11,415 bases of DNA from contig JANOAI010000520.1 in assembly GCA_031411055.1 (NCBI GenBank), forward strand, positions 1-11,415. The letters run 5' to 3'. Positions 1 to 6,812 of this stretch are shown here, in pieces. A model generated the notes under the pieces. The model worked only from the letters and a program-made list of their open reading frames with translations. It was not told the DNA's origin and did no database searches. The translations under genes and the position numbers were made by a program. Position 1 is the stretch's first letter. Each line of letters opens with the position of its first letter. The DNA comes from JAIYDQ01 sp031411055 (GTDB taxonomy: Bacteria > Planctomycetota > Planctomycetia > Pirellulales > Pirellulaceae).

Positions 1-309
1 CTATTGCGTCGCATCAAAGAGCTTAATCCGAACTTTAAGACCAAGAGTGTATTGATGTTGGGGTTGGGTGAAACTCGCGACGAAGTCCTTGATTGCTTGG
101 CCGACTTGCTCGAATACGGCTGCGACTTCCTGACATTAGGCCAGTACCTTCAACCGGGCCCAAAGTATTTGCCAGTGGTTCGCTATATTCCGCCGGAAGA
201 ATTTGCGGAGCTTGGTCGGCTGGCCGAAGAGATGGGGTTCAAGCAAGTTGCTTCGGGCCCGTTTGTTCGGAGCTCCTACCACGCCCGTGAGATGGCCGAG
301 ATGTTATGA
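1..309 (+). CDS. lipA: Lipoyl synthase, C-terminal part (5' end outside window)
   Basis: Radical-SAM lipoyl synthase inserts two sulfurs into protein-bound octanoyl groups to form the lipoyl cofactor of 2-oxoacid dehydrogenases and the glycine cleavage system; it acts in the cytoplasm. Only the last 102 residues are present, because the reading frame is open from base 1. Family hallmarks seen are SVLMLGLGET, the substrate-pocket stretch LTLGQYLQPGPKYLPV, and the terminal SGPFVRSSYHA. In known LipA structures a serine of this RSSY motif ligates the auxiliary [4Fe-4S] cluster, and it is intact here. The radical-SAM CxxxCxxC motif and the auxiliary-cluster cysteines would lie upstream of the window. 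The TGA stop overlaps the ATG of the next gene (ATGA), so lipA is probably cotranscribed and translationally coupled with the nucleotidyltransferase. The TTG at base 4 is not the real start. Confidence 0.95.
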   Translation, partial: LLRRIKELNPNFKTKSVLMLGLGETRDEVLDCLADLLEYGCDFLTLGQYLQPGPKYLPVVRYIPPEEFAELGRLAEEMGFKQVASGPFVRSSYHAREMAEML

Positions 310-794
310 ACGAGTTGGATTGTGCGCGACTCTTACAAAGCCTCAATAAGAATAGCGTTCGTTTCATTCTTATCGGAGGAATGAACTATTTTCTTCGTTA
401 TCGTCCCGTAACAACTCAGGACATTGACATCTGGATTGAACCGACAGCGGAGAACACAGCTCGGTGTGAGTCCGCATTAAACGAGATCGACGCTGAATGG
501 GGAGAGGGAGACGAAGATTGGGGACCTACAAGACTTAAGCCGGTAGGCTGGTTGCGAAGCCAAGCCGTCTATTGTTTACTCACGAAGTGCGGATTTGTCG
601 ACATCTTCCGAAGCGTAGTGGGTTTGGCGAACTTTGAAGAGTCCTGGAATCGTGCCGAAATCGCGACCATGGCCGATGGGATTGTTTTTCATTCGTTGTG
701 CGCTCGGGATATGATCGACTGTCAATTGGCCCTTCCGGAGATTTCACGAAAACAAGATCGGATTAATCACCTAAAGGGACTCCTTGGCGAATGA
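306..794 (+). CDS. Predicted MNT-fold nucleotidyltransferase (AbiEii-like)
   Basis: A 162-residue protein with the signature of the minimal nucleotidyltransferase fold. Gly24-Gly25 lie in FILIGGMNYF, the metal-binding pair Asp39 and Asp41 in TTQDIDIWI, and a third candidate acidic residue, Asp99, in GFVDIFRSV. Towards the C terminus ISRKQDRINHLKGL (about residues 146-159) resembles the R-x-K-D-x-x-D helix of AbiEii and related stand-alone transferases. Such proteins transfer NMP groups to RNA or protein and are often toxins or partners in two-gene modules; the substrate here cannot be told from sequence. The ATG overlaps the lipA stop, and the gene ends in another ATGA overlap with a 79-residue gene, giving an apparent coupled pair behind a housekeeping gene. 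It could instead be a non-toxic housekeeping nucleotidyltransferase. The fold assignment is fairly secure; a toxin role is inference. Confidence 0.7.
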   Translation: MNELDCARLLQSLNKNSVRFILIGGMNYFLRYRPVTTQDIDIWIEPTAENTARCESALNEIDAEWGEGDEDWGPTRLKPVGWLRSQAVYCLLTKCGFVDIFRSVVGLANFEESWNRAEIATMADGIVFHSLCARDMIDCQLALPEISRKQDRINHLKGLLGE

Positions 795-1030
795 ACAAAG
801 CAAATGGATTCGATGACCAAACGTTGATCGACGAGTTTGCCGTTGAGCATGCCAAGCGATTGCGGCACGTTTCCGTCGAAGAAGAACGAGTCTGGGCGTG
901 GAGGCTGATGAGCCAGATGTCGTTGACCGAAGCCTACCAACAACAGGCAACGCCCGCCGCCCGAATGGCTCATGAACGTGAATTGCTCAAATTGCTTGAG
1001 CCCAATCGTTCGGTGGACGAGTCTCGATAG
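791..1030 (+). CDS. Small charged protein, partner of nucleotidyltransferase
   Basis: A 79-residue protein that I do not recognise. It is rich in Glu, Arg and Ala, has no signal peptide or membrane segment, and is probably mainly helical, with clusters such as EFAVEHAKRL and ARMAHERELLKLLE. Its ATG overlaps the TGA of the nucleotidyltransferase gene (ATGA), the usual arrangement for subunits made in fixed ratio. Size, charge and coupling would fit an accessory or neutralising partner of the transferase. In AbiEi/AbiEii systems the antitoxin gene normally lies upstream of the transferase gene and is larger, so this is not a standard AbiE pair. The gene ends 20 bp before the end of the convergent lipoprotein gene, with no visible terminator between them. 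Coding is supported by the overlap and the tight packing; function is unknown. Confidence 0.6.
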   Translation: MNKANGFDDQTLIDEFAVEHAKRLRHVSVEEERVWAWRLMSQMSLTEAYQQQATPAARMAHERELLKLLEPNRSVDESR

Positions 1031-1050
1031 CGGACGTTTCTCAGTTGAAG

Positions 1051-2385
1051 TTAGCGAACTTTACATTGGAAGCGAATGTAGCCACCTGTGCCGGCTTTGA
1101 CTTCTTCAAGAATGGTCCAAGCGAGAACGCTTGAGCCAGCGTCGTTGGGTTCGGCTTTGAAGTCAGACTTGAGACTACACTTTTGAGTTTCTTCGACGTA
1201 CTCGAGACGCGGTGAAAGCGAATCGCGAACGACGATGTTGGATACTTTCTGATCGCCAATATTGTCAAAGCGAATGGTAAAATCGATCGTGTCGCCTGAT
1301 TCCGCGACTTGATGCGAAGCGACTTTGCATAAGCGTACTCGGGGCTTACCATCCAGCTCATAGACGAGCACTTCTTCGGGCCGTTGGCTTTCTTCGATGA
1401 GTGCCGCGGCTTGACCATCGACAATGACTCGGAGGTTGTCGATGTTCGTCCAGGACATGGCGGCGCTGGCGAAGCGACGAAGCTTGATCTTGTCATCCAT
1501 GATCATCTTGCCTTCGCGTATGATGGCTAGATCTTCGTAGGGCTTGAAGGCATCGCTGATATCGACGACCGGCAAAACCTTTTCGAAGTTCAAGCCCTTT
1601 TGTCGATCACGATACGACTCGACTACTTTGACGCTTTCGCCGAGAACGGGGCCTTGCTTGAGTCGAACGCCAGTCGGAGGCAGCACCTCTTGCGTGCGTC
1701 CAGGAGTTTCTCGAAGCAATGCCGCTTGGGTCGCCACAACATGTTCTTGATAGCCAAGCGATCGAATTTTACGCGTCGCAGCAAATCGCGGAGCATAGAT
1801 CGGAACGCGGCAACCGGATTTGACTTCCACGGTGCCGGACTGCGTTTCATATTGGATGACCGTGTCTTCGCTATCGAGTCCAACGACGGACAAGTCGTCG
1901 CGCAGACGAACTTCTGGATCGCGATCACCACCGTCGTACACATATTCGTTGGTGTCGACGTAACGGGGCAGGGCAGGGGAGGGGCACTGAACTGGGACCG
2001 GCGAACAATTCGGGCCACACCCCATCATGCCGAAGTCGGGTTGCGGAGTGGTTGTGCTTGTCGTGTAGCCAGTTGCGTATTCCGGGAAAGTCGGAGTGTA
2101 CGAAGCAGTTCGACAACAGGCGCCATTGCATTGATGTGTATGACTGGCTTGAACCACGCCGTTAGCGTTTGGCATCCTCGAGACAGGATAGATCGAGGGG
2201 TTTTGAGGAGCGTTAGCAGCTGATATCGCTGCTTGATGAGTTGGAGGCATTGCCCCTGATGTTGGCAGAGACGTTGCTTTTGGTGATGGTGTGCGATTGC
2301 CGAGTTGGCAACCTGCGATTGAGAAGCATCCAACGCAGATTGACGCGACGATGGGCAGATAGTTGGAACGTAACGGCTGTCGCAT
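1051..2385 (-). CDS. Lipoprotein with C-terminal DUF11-like domain
   Basis: A 444-residue exported protein. The ATG at 2385 is preferred over a TTG five codons upstream because it gives a compact lipoprotein signal: basic MRQPLR, a hydrophobic stretch, and lipobox IAGC with Cys26 as the lipidation site. Residues about 30-150 are Ser/Thr/Pro-rich and low in complexity with scattered cysteines (GMMGCGPNCSPVPVQC), probably an extended linker. The last 100 or so residues (from GKPRVRLCKVASHQVAESGDTIDFTI) look like a DUF11/Ig-like beta-sandwich, with FDNIGDQKVSNIVVRDSLSP matching the usual N-x-G...V-x-D-x-L-P pattern of that repeat family. DUF11 domains occur in surface and extracellular proteins and are common in planctomycetes. 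The gene starts 20 bp after the upstream exported-protein gene ends, so the two form an operon. A role in the cell envelope is inferred. Confidence 0.8.
   Translation of the reverse strand: MRQPLRSNYLPIVASICVGCFSIAGCQLGNRTPSPKATSLPTSGAMPPTHQAAISAANAPQNPSIYPVSRMPNANGVVQASHTHQCNGACCRTASYTPTFPEYATGYTTSTTTPQPDFGMMGCGPNCSPVPVQCPSPALPRYVDTNEYVYDGGDRDPEVRLRDDLSVVGLDSEDTVIQYETQSGTVEVKSGCRVPIYAPRFAATRKIRSLGYQEHVVATQAALLRETPGRTQEVLPPTGVRLKQGPVLGESVKVVESYRDRQKGLNFEKVLPVVDISDAFKPYEDLAIIREGKMIMDDKIKLRRFASAAMSWTNIDNLRVIVDGQAAALIEESQRPEEVLVYELDGKPRVRLCKVASHQVAESGDTIDFTIRFDNIGDQKVSNIVVRDSLSPRLEYVEETQKCSLKSDFKAEPNDAGSSVLAWTILEEVKAGTGGYIRFQCKVR
1965..1984 (+). repeat. G-rich dispersed motif, copy 1
   Basis: Contains GCAGGGCAGGGGAGG in full. 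The G-rich strand is plus while the host lipoprotein gene is on minus, where the complement encodes CPSPALPR within the low-complexity linker. Confidence 0.5.
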
Positions 2386-2405
2386 TTTAGCTTGGATCAA
2401 TCGAG

Positions 2406-3179
2406 TTATTGAGGATAAGCGATATCGCTAAGTGTTTTGCCTTGCGGAACATTTTTAATCGGTTGCCAGGGAGGCGAACCGAAGAGGAATTCTTCCGCTT
2501 CCGATCCTTCCACGATGTCTGGGATTCGTGAGCCGATCCGCAAGATGGCGAGCGGGCGTCCGAACATATCGGCCGTTCGAAGGGTATCTTCGTTCTTGCT
2601 TACTTCGTAGACGCGTTGCGGTCCGCCGGCATAGCTGACCGGTTCTGCATTCGTCCCGTCTTCGAGATAGATGACTCGCATGACGAGGTCGCCGCGGAGA
2701 GCCGATTCGATGTCGTTTTCGTCGATTTCGATGGGGATCGGAAATCGATGCGATCGTTCAGCGGGTGGATAAGTGCGGTCAATGACTTCCAGCGTTGGGA
2801 AGAGTTCGGCTTCGGGCTGATTCGCAAAGCCAACCATACGAAATCGGTACACCGCGCCAACAAGGAAAGCAGCACGCAGTGGTTGCGGTTGGTTATCCGT
2901 GAAGGTGCCAGACGAGGCCAAGGCGAAGCTTGATCCTTTCGGACCTCGAATTTCCACAGGCTGAAAGTAGCCGCAAAGATTCGGCTGGCGTTTGAGCTGA
3001 ATACTTCCGATCACGCCGGGCGGGACGTCATCTTGAAGCAATGGGACGCCAGCTGGAAGTTTATTGTAGCTCGTCTGTGCCACGGAATAGCTGGTGAGGG
3101 CAAGAACGACCGCCACGACTGGAATCATCCGTCGCGACAACGCAACCCATCGAGCAATGATGACAGCCATGACAAGCAT
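2406..3179 (-). CDS. Exported protein, paralog of the upstream gene 3386-4585
   Basis: A 257-residue predicted secreted or periplasmic protein of unknown function. The start at ATG 3179 gives an N terminus with basic ALSRRM before a hydrophobic core (IPVVAVVLALTSYS) and a likely cleavage after SVA (about residue 34). ATG 3170 or 3128 are alternatives. The frame stays open to 3305, but that extension is a translation of the palindromic repeats and is unlikely to be protein. The middle of the mature protein aligns by eye with the next gene upstream: YRFRMVGFANQPEAELFPTL against YRMKLTNIEGRPGVELYPTL, PIEIDENDIESALRGDLVMR against PIQFTEEDFEQALSSNFVTK, then VIYLED/VIYLPD and GRPLAILRIG/GSILAIVRLG. 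It lacks the Gly/Pro-rich N- and C-terminal tails of its paralog. It lies between that paralog and the DUF11 lipoprotein gene (20 bp), suggesting one envelope operon. Confidence 0.75.
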   Translation of the reverse strand: MLVMAVIIARWVALSRRMIPVVAVVLALTSYSVAQTSYNKLPAGVPLLQDDVPPGVIGSIQLKRQPNLCGYFQPVEIRGPKGSSFALASSGTFTDNQPQPLRAAFLVGAVYRFRMVGFANQPEAELFPTLEVIDRTYPPAERSHRFPIPIEIDENDIESALRGDLVMRVIYLEDGTNAEPVSYAGGPQRVYEVSKNEDTLRTADMFGRPLAILRIGSRIPDIVEGSEAEEFLFGSPPWQPIKNVPQGKTLSDIAYPQ

Positions 3180-3212
3180 TGAACTATTTATCTCGAGTAG
3201 TGTTTCTTCAAG

Positions 3213-3360
3213 TGTCGCCGTTCTCTCCGAGAACGAGCGTCTATAGTCGCCGCGATTCAAAGTCGTTGTCCGCTCCCGCGAGCCACGCGCGCCCAGCACA
3301 CGCACGTTCTCTGAGAGAACGGCGACACTGATCGATTTGTTCTCGGAGAGAACGGCGACA
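3213..3360. repeat. Palindromic repeat cluster, locus A (inverted arrangement)
   Basis: Three good copies of the palindromic unit lie in the gap between the two paralogs. Copy 1 at 3213-3234 is in plus orientation: TGTCGCC, GTTCTC, loop TCC, GAGAAC. Copies 2 (3306-3327) and 3 (3339-3360) are in the opposite orientation: GTTCTC, loop TGA or GGA, GAGAAC, GGCGACA. The DNA between, about 3235-3305, holds degenerate traces such as AGTCGCCGCGATTC and GTTGTCCGCTCCCGCGAG. Outer flanks GAGCGT (3235-3240) and, reversed, CACACGCAC (3297-3305) resemble the tail of locus B. Each copy can form a 6-bp hairpin in DNA or RNA. The cluster could act as a processing or attenuation site inside the operon, or could be a passive mobile repeat. 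Confidence 0.85.
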
Positions 3361-3385
3361 ATGGTCGATGCTGCTAGCTTCAGAT

Positions 3386-4585
3386 TTAGCGAACCATGGT
3401 TGGTGGACAGTTCGGATCCCCGGGCCCACCTGATGGAACTCCGGATCCCATCGCTCCGCCGAACTGATTCGGCGTAACCGACTTGCTCGCGTGTTCGTAG
3501 GCAGGTCGTCCCGATGGATAGCCAGGGTGAATATTTTGCTCGCGAATGGATGCTCGGCTTGGTGGCGTCGGATACGAGTAACCTGGTTGTTGTCGAACAT
3601 GGATTTTCATCTTGTCGACAGGGTCAGGGATATTCATGTGCGTGTGGTTACGCATGACGTGCTGTTGTAGTCCGGCTGGGGCACCCAATGGAATGTGAGG
3701 AGGGCCAGGCAAGCCAATGGGCGTTCCCGTGTAAGTCATTCCGTATTGAGGAGCCGAAACACCAGACACCATGTTGGGAGGATTCGAGGTGGCGTTGGCC
3801 ATGCCGCCACCGCCGATCGGGCTTCCATCTGGTCCGCACATCATGCCACCGTAACCCATGCCATCGACCCCAGCGACGCTTGGTCCCGACATTTCGACGT
3901 CCTTATTACCTAAACGAACGATGGCTAAGATGGAGCCACGTCGATCGGCTTCGATGATTGGATCGAGTCCTGGCTCGAGCCGAGTACTCACCAACGTATC
4001 AATGCCAGCGAGGGCGTCGCCTTGGAACTCCGGATCGGGAAGATAGATCACCTTCGTAACGAAGTTACTTGACAGAGCTTGTTCAAAGTCTTCTTCGGTA
4101 AACTGAATCGGGACAGCGTTATGAGCAAGGTAGGCCGAAGTACGCGGTGTCGCCATCGCGATTTCAAGCGTTGGATAAAGTTCAACGCCAGGGCGGCCTT
4201 CAATGTTGGTCAGCTTCATCCGATAGATGCCGCCTTGAGGAAACTCGAGTCGACCTGGAACGACGAGTGGATCACTCGTGAATGTATTGTCGCCAACGAT
4301 GTCGTACAGAATTTGCATCGACTCGGGCAGATTAAAAAGGACCTGGACTTTGGGAGCCATCGTGGGCATCCCACCATATCCACATCCACCGCCACCTGGT
4401 ACTGGAATGGTTTCCGGCGCCATAACGCCCGGTCCTGGACCTCCGACCATGGGGCCTGGTTCCGCTAATCGGGCGGCCGGCGGCATATTATGTCGAATGC
4501 CGAATTCGCCAGCATAATTCGAAGGAGTCAACTGGATGGCTGACCCTAAAACGGCCAAAGCTCCTAGGTATTTTCGCGTTCTCAT
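3386..4585 (-). CDS. Exported Gly/Pro-rich protein, paralog of 2406-3179
   Basis: A 399-residue predicted exported protein of unknown function. The ATG is supported by GAGG seven bases upstream (within GAGGGAAG, 4589-4596), one of the few clear Shine-Dalgarno sites in the window. A short signal peptide (MRTRKYLGALAVLGSAI) with probable cleavage near NYAG (about residue 25) leads into a Gly/Pro/Met-rich stretch to about residue 78. The conserved module shared with the downstream paralog spans about residues 80-230 (IYRMKLTNIEGRPGVELYPT, QFTEEDFEQALSSNFVTKVI, GSILAIVRLGNKD). Residues 235-399 are low-complexity, rich in Gly, Met, Pro, His and Asn (GMGYGGMMCGPDG, IGGGGM), with no hydrophobic anchor. 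It is the first gene of the minus-strand envelope cassette and diverges from the LolA-like gene. A structural or matrix role at the envelope is possible, but no enzyme motif is seen. Confidence 0.8.
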   Translation of the reverse strand: MRTRKYLGALAVLGSAIQLTPSNYAGEFGIRHNMPPAARLAEPGPMVGGPGPGVMAPETIPVPGGGGCGYGGMPTMAPKVQVLFNLPESMQILYDIVGDNTFTSDPLVVPGRLEFPQGGIYRMKLTNIEGRPGVELYPTLEIAMATPRTSAYLAHNAVPIQFTEEDFEQALSSNFVTKVIYLPDPEFQGDALAGIDTLVSTRLEPGLDPIIEADRRGSILAIVRLGNKDVEMSGPSVAGVDGMGYGGMMCGPDGSPIGGGGMANATSNPPNMVSGVSAPQYGMTYTGTPIGLPGPPHIPLGAPAGLQQHVMRNHTHMNIPDPVDKMKIHVRQQPGYSYPTPPSRASIREQNIHPGYPSGRPAYEHASKSVTPNQFGGAMGSGVPSGGPGDPNCPPTMVR

Positions 4586-4736
4586 TGGCTTCCCTCGATG
4601 GAATCTCGTTATGGCATATCCGGCTGGACGCGGTTTTAGCGGAAAAACTACAATCCGCTTGGGTCGATGGTTTTCATTCCGCGCCGCACAAATTGACTTA
4701 TCGGATTAGCGGACGCTCAATCTTTGATAAAACCGC

Positions 4737-4765
4737 TATATCTGATCCAATACGGAACCTCTCAA
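4737..4765 (-). promoter_or_regulatory. Possible sigma70-type promoter for the envelope cassette
   Basis: On the minus strand TTGAGA (4760-4765) and GATATA (4737-4742) are separated by exactly 17 bases, in the 217-bp gap between divergent genes. The -35 matches the consensus at five of six positions, but the -10 only at three. It would give a leader of about 145 nt before the ATG at 4585. This is by-eye evidence only. No convincing promoter was seen for the opposite gene. Confidence 0.25.
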
Positions 4766-4802
4766 TAACGCGAATAAATTGCCCAGTTTTTTTAGACCAC
4801 GC

Positions 4803-5765
4803 ATGTTCAATCGAATCCACTTTCCATCTGCAATTTCGAAGAATGGCAGGTTTGGAAATCGTGTGTTCCGTTTCGTCGCCGCGTTTGGGTTTTCTTTGTG
4901 GCTAGTTTTCGCTAGCGTTACCGAGCATGCTAAGGCTCAACAAGGCTCGATCGATCCAAATCAACTAGTCCTCTTGGCGGTCGAACGAGCGGTTTGGGGG
5001 CCATCCCTTACCTGCAAAATCCATCAGACGTCCGAGTGGGGGCCACATAAAGTCAAGGCCGAAGGGAAGTATTGTCATACAGGCGGCGGCGCAGGCCAAT
5101 TCAAAACGGAAATGGTACTTGACGTAGGCGATCAAAAAACCAACTTTCTTCAAGTCAGCGATGGCCGGCTTGTTTGGACAAATCTTGGTAATGGAGAAGC
5201 GCCTCGACGGGTATACCTCGATAGAATTCGCGAATCGCTCGGCGGATGGGTTCGAAAGCCAGGGCTTCACCCCGAAATTTCTTTGTATTTGGCGGTCGGC
5301 GGACAAGCAGAAGCTCTTCGTTGTCTCTATCACCGGTATCGCTGGTTTAAAGTCGTTTCCGGCATCGACAACAAAGGACGCGAGGTTTGGCAGCTGGTGG
5401 GCACCATTCGATCAGAACCTCCCTCGCCCGCCTCACAAACGCCCATCGACAATCTCCTCGTTTCCCAATCCGTGCCCGCCGAAGTTCCTACCGATGTGCG
5501 ACTTACTCTGGGACGTGACGAAAAAAGTTACCTCTTTCCGTATAAAATGGATTACTATCGGCGAGAGAAATCCGAGACGGGTTCGCCAGGCAATTTCGTT
5601 CGCGTTTCAACGATTGAATATAGCCAGATCGAATCGCCGATCGAATTCGCTGCCGACTTTTTTGACTATCGAGTAAGCGACGATGCTGATCAAATCCAGG
5701 ACGAAACCAAAGACTACATGCCCATCAATCCTCAAGCGATTTTGAATTTACCGACGCGCAGATAG
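4803..5765 (+). CDS. Exported protein, LolA-like fold suspected
   Basis: A 320-residue predicted exported protein. ATG 4803 is chosen over an in-frame TTG at 4779; neither has a clear Shine-Dalgarno site. The N terminus has a long basic region (KNGRFGNRVFR), a hydrophobic core (FVAAFGFSLWLVFASV) and an Ala-x-Ala site (AKA, cleavage near residue 45). The mature part has alternating beta-strand-like segments: FLQVSDGRLVWTNL, REVWQLVGTIRSE, VRLTLGRDEKSYLFPYKMDY and VRVSTIEYSQIESPIEFAADFF. The order 'track the carrier state, measure conversion, then a line ending in F-x-Y' is typical of the LolA/LppX/RseB-like superfamily, which binds lipids or lipoprotein acyl chains in the periplasm. The resemblance is to the fold only, so lipoprotein transport is not shown. 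It precedes truA by 94 bp that contain a nested palindrome. Confidence 0.65.
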   Translation: MFNRIHFPSAISKNGRFGNRVFRFVAAFGFSLWLVFASVTEHAKAQQGSIDPNQLVLLAVERAVWGPSLTCKIHQTSEWGPHKVKAEGKYCHTGGGAGQFKTEMVLDVGDQKTNFLQVSDGRLVWTNLGNGEAPRRVYLDRIRESLGGWVRKPGLHPEISLYLAVGGQAEALRCLYHRYRWFKVVSGIDNKGREVWQLVGTIRSEPPSPASQTPIDNLLVSQSVPAEVPTDVRLTLGRDEKSYLFPYKMDYYRREKSETGSPGNFVRVSTIEYSQIESPIEFAADFFDYRVSDDADQIQDETKDYMPINPQAILNLPTRR

Positions 5766-5772
5766 GGAGCGC

Positions 5773-5837
5773 AGAACAATTGTCCCAATTGTTCTGAGAG
5801 GTCACGTGACGCAATGAGCAATCGGGACAATTGTTCT
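5773..5837. repeat. Nested palindromic element between LolA-like gene and truA
   Basis: A perfect 10-bp inverted repeat, AGAACAATTG / CAATTGTTCT with loop TCC, spans 5773-5795. Its first 14 bases, AGAACAATTGTCCC, recur as the exact reverse complement GGGACAATTGTTCT at 5824-5837, so two alternative hairpins are possible. Between them lies GTCACGTGAC (5801-5810), a perfect 10-bp palindrome. No T-run follows, so it is not a classic intrinsic terminator. It starts seven bases after the LolA-like stop and ends 22 bases before the truA start. It may be a dispersed palindromic repeat, a transcript-end stabiliser, or a binding site for a dimeric regulator. Confidence 0.8.
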
Positions 5838-5859
5838 ACAGATTAAATACTCTCTTCCA

Positions 5860-6651
5860 TTGTCTTCCGATTTGATCCGCCGAACTTTTGCGTTAACCAT
5901 CGCCTACGACGGCACTCGCTACGCTGGTTGGCAAAACCAACTCAACTCAATTTCCGTTCAGCAACGCCTTGAAGAAGCGGTTGAAAAAGCGCTCGGCGTT
6001 CGAACTCCCGTTGTTGGAAGTGGTCGAACCGATTCGGGGGTCCATGCGATTGGTCAAGTCGCAAAGCTTACGCTCCCCAGCTGGCCACATCCGGTGGAGA
6101 AACTGGTCCCGGCTATTAACACGCGGTTACCCAACGACATCGTCGTCCGGTCGGCTCGCGAGGTCCGATCCGATTTCGATGCCATCCGCAGCGCTAGGGG
6201 AAAGCGCTACCGGTATACGATTCGAGCGGCGCCTTGCCCCGATCCGATGCTTGGTAGATTCCATTGGTATTTTCCAAGACCGCTTGACGTCGAAGCCATG
6301 CGGCTGGCGGCCAAATGCCTCGAAGGTTGTCACGACTTCGAAGCTTTTCAGTCCCTCGGCTCGCCCCGTCGAACCACCGTTCGCACCATTCATGACCTAA
6401 CCATCAGCGAAACACCCGCGTTGGAAGGGGTCGACATCGGCTTTGAAGTCGAAGCTGATGGCTTTCTCTACAATATGGTTCGCAATATCGTGGGAACGCT
6501 GGTTGACATCGGCTGCGGACGTTTTGGTGTTTGTTGGATGAAAGATCTTCTCGAATCCAAAGACCGGAGCAGGGCAGGGCAGACCGCGCCGCCTCAAGGC
6601 CTCTGTCTTCTCCGTGTCAACTACCCAGAAGCCTGTTTCAACGTCGAATAG
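5860..6651 (+). CDS. truA: tRNA pseudouridine(38-40) synthase
   Basis: Isomerises uridines 38-40 in the anticodon stem-loop of many tRNAs; cytoplasmic. The protein has 263 residues, the normal family length. The hallmark GSGRTDSGVHA carries the catalytic Asp58. The N-terminal LTIAYDGTRYAGWQ, the central FDAIRSARGKRYRYTI, the motif FHWYFPRPLD and the C-terminal FEVEADGFLYNMVRNIVGTL are all as in TruA. The usual AGPTAPP loop near the C terminus reads RAGQTAPP here and coincides with a copy of the G-rich motif. No ATG is available: translation must start at TTG 5860 or TTG 5872, and the latter would give MIRRTF, closer to a common TruA N terminus. Neither has a Shine-Dalgarno site. It lies 161 bp before the glycosyltransferase start, so co-transcription is possible but not shown. 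Confidence 0.96.
   Translation: MSSDLIRRTFALTIAYDGTRYAGWQNQLNSISVQQRLEEAVEKALGVRTPVVGSGRTDSGVHAIGQVAKLTLPSWPHPVEKLVPAINTRLPNDIVVRSAREVRSDFDAIRSARGKRYRYTIRAAPCPDPMLGRFHWYFPRPLDVEAMRLAAKCLEGCHDFEAFQSLGSPRRTTVRTIHDLTISETPALEGVDIGFEVEADGFLYNMVRNIVGTLVDIGCGRFGVCWMKDLLESKDRSRAGQTAPPQGLCLLRVNYPEACFNVE
6566..6582 (+). repeat. G-rich dispersed motif, copy 2
   Basis: GCAGGGCAGGGCAG within truA, encoding R-A-G-Q of the conserved RAGQTAPP loop. Confidence 0.45.
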
Positions 6652-6812
6652 CGTCGCCACTATCTGGCGTGAACGTAGCCGAATTGCGCAAGCAACCGAT
6701 GGCATTTCTTTGTGACATTCGTTCCTTTTCCCAAGCCTCGACCGGCTATGATGTGGAACGTAAAGGTCTGCCCACTTTTCGATTTGCAACGGAAACACAT
6801 ATCCTACCTACA

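Noticed and set aside
1600..2223. Long plus-strand open frame opposite the DUF11-like lipoprotein gene
   Set aside because: Antisense shadow; no recognisable domain and wholly contained in a better supported gene with signal peptide and lipobox.
3180..3305. N-terminal extension of the 2406-3179 gene up to 3305
   Set aside because: The added residues are a translation of the palindromic repeat (SFSERTAT) and would place the signal peptide internally.
4693..4721. TTGACT as a -35 box for the LolA-like gene
   Set aside because: At 17-bp spacing the -10 would be CTCAAT, a poor match; better -10-like sequences are at the wrong distance.
6655..6669. Small hairpin CGCCA / TGGCG just after truA as a terminator
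   Set aside because: Only five base pairs and no T-run; too weak to call.
6531..6812. Upstream extension of the glycosyltransferase frame into truA
   Set aside because: The extension is low-complexity shadow of truA, while the ATG at 6813 begins with the canonical GT4 N terminus.
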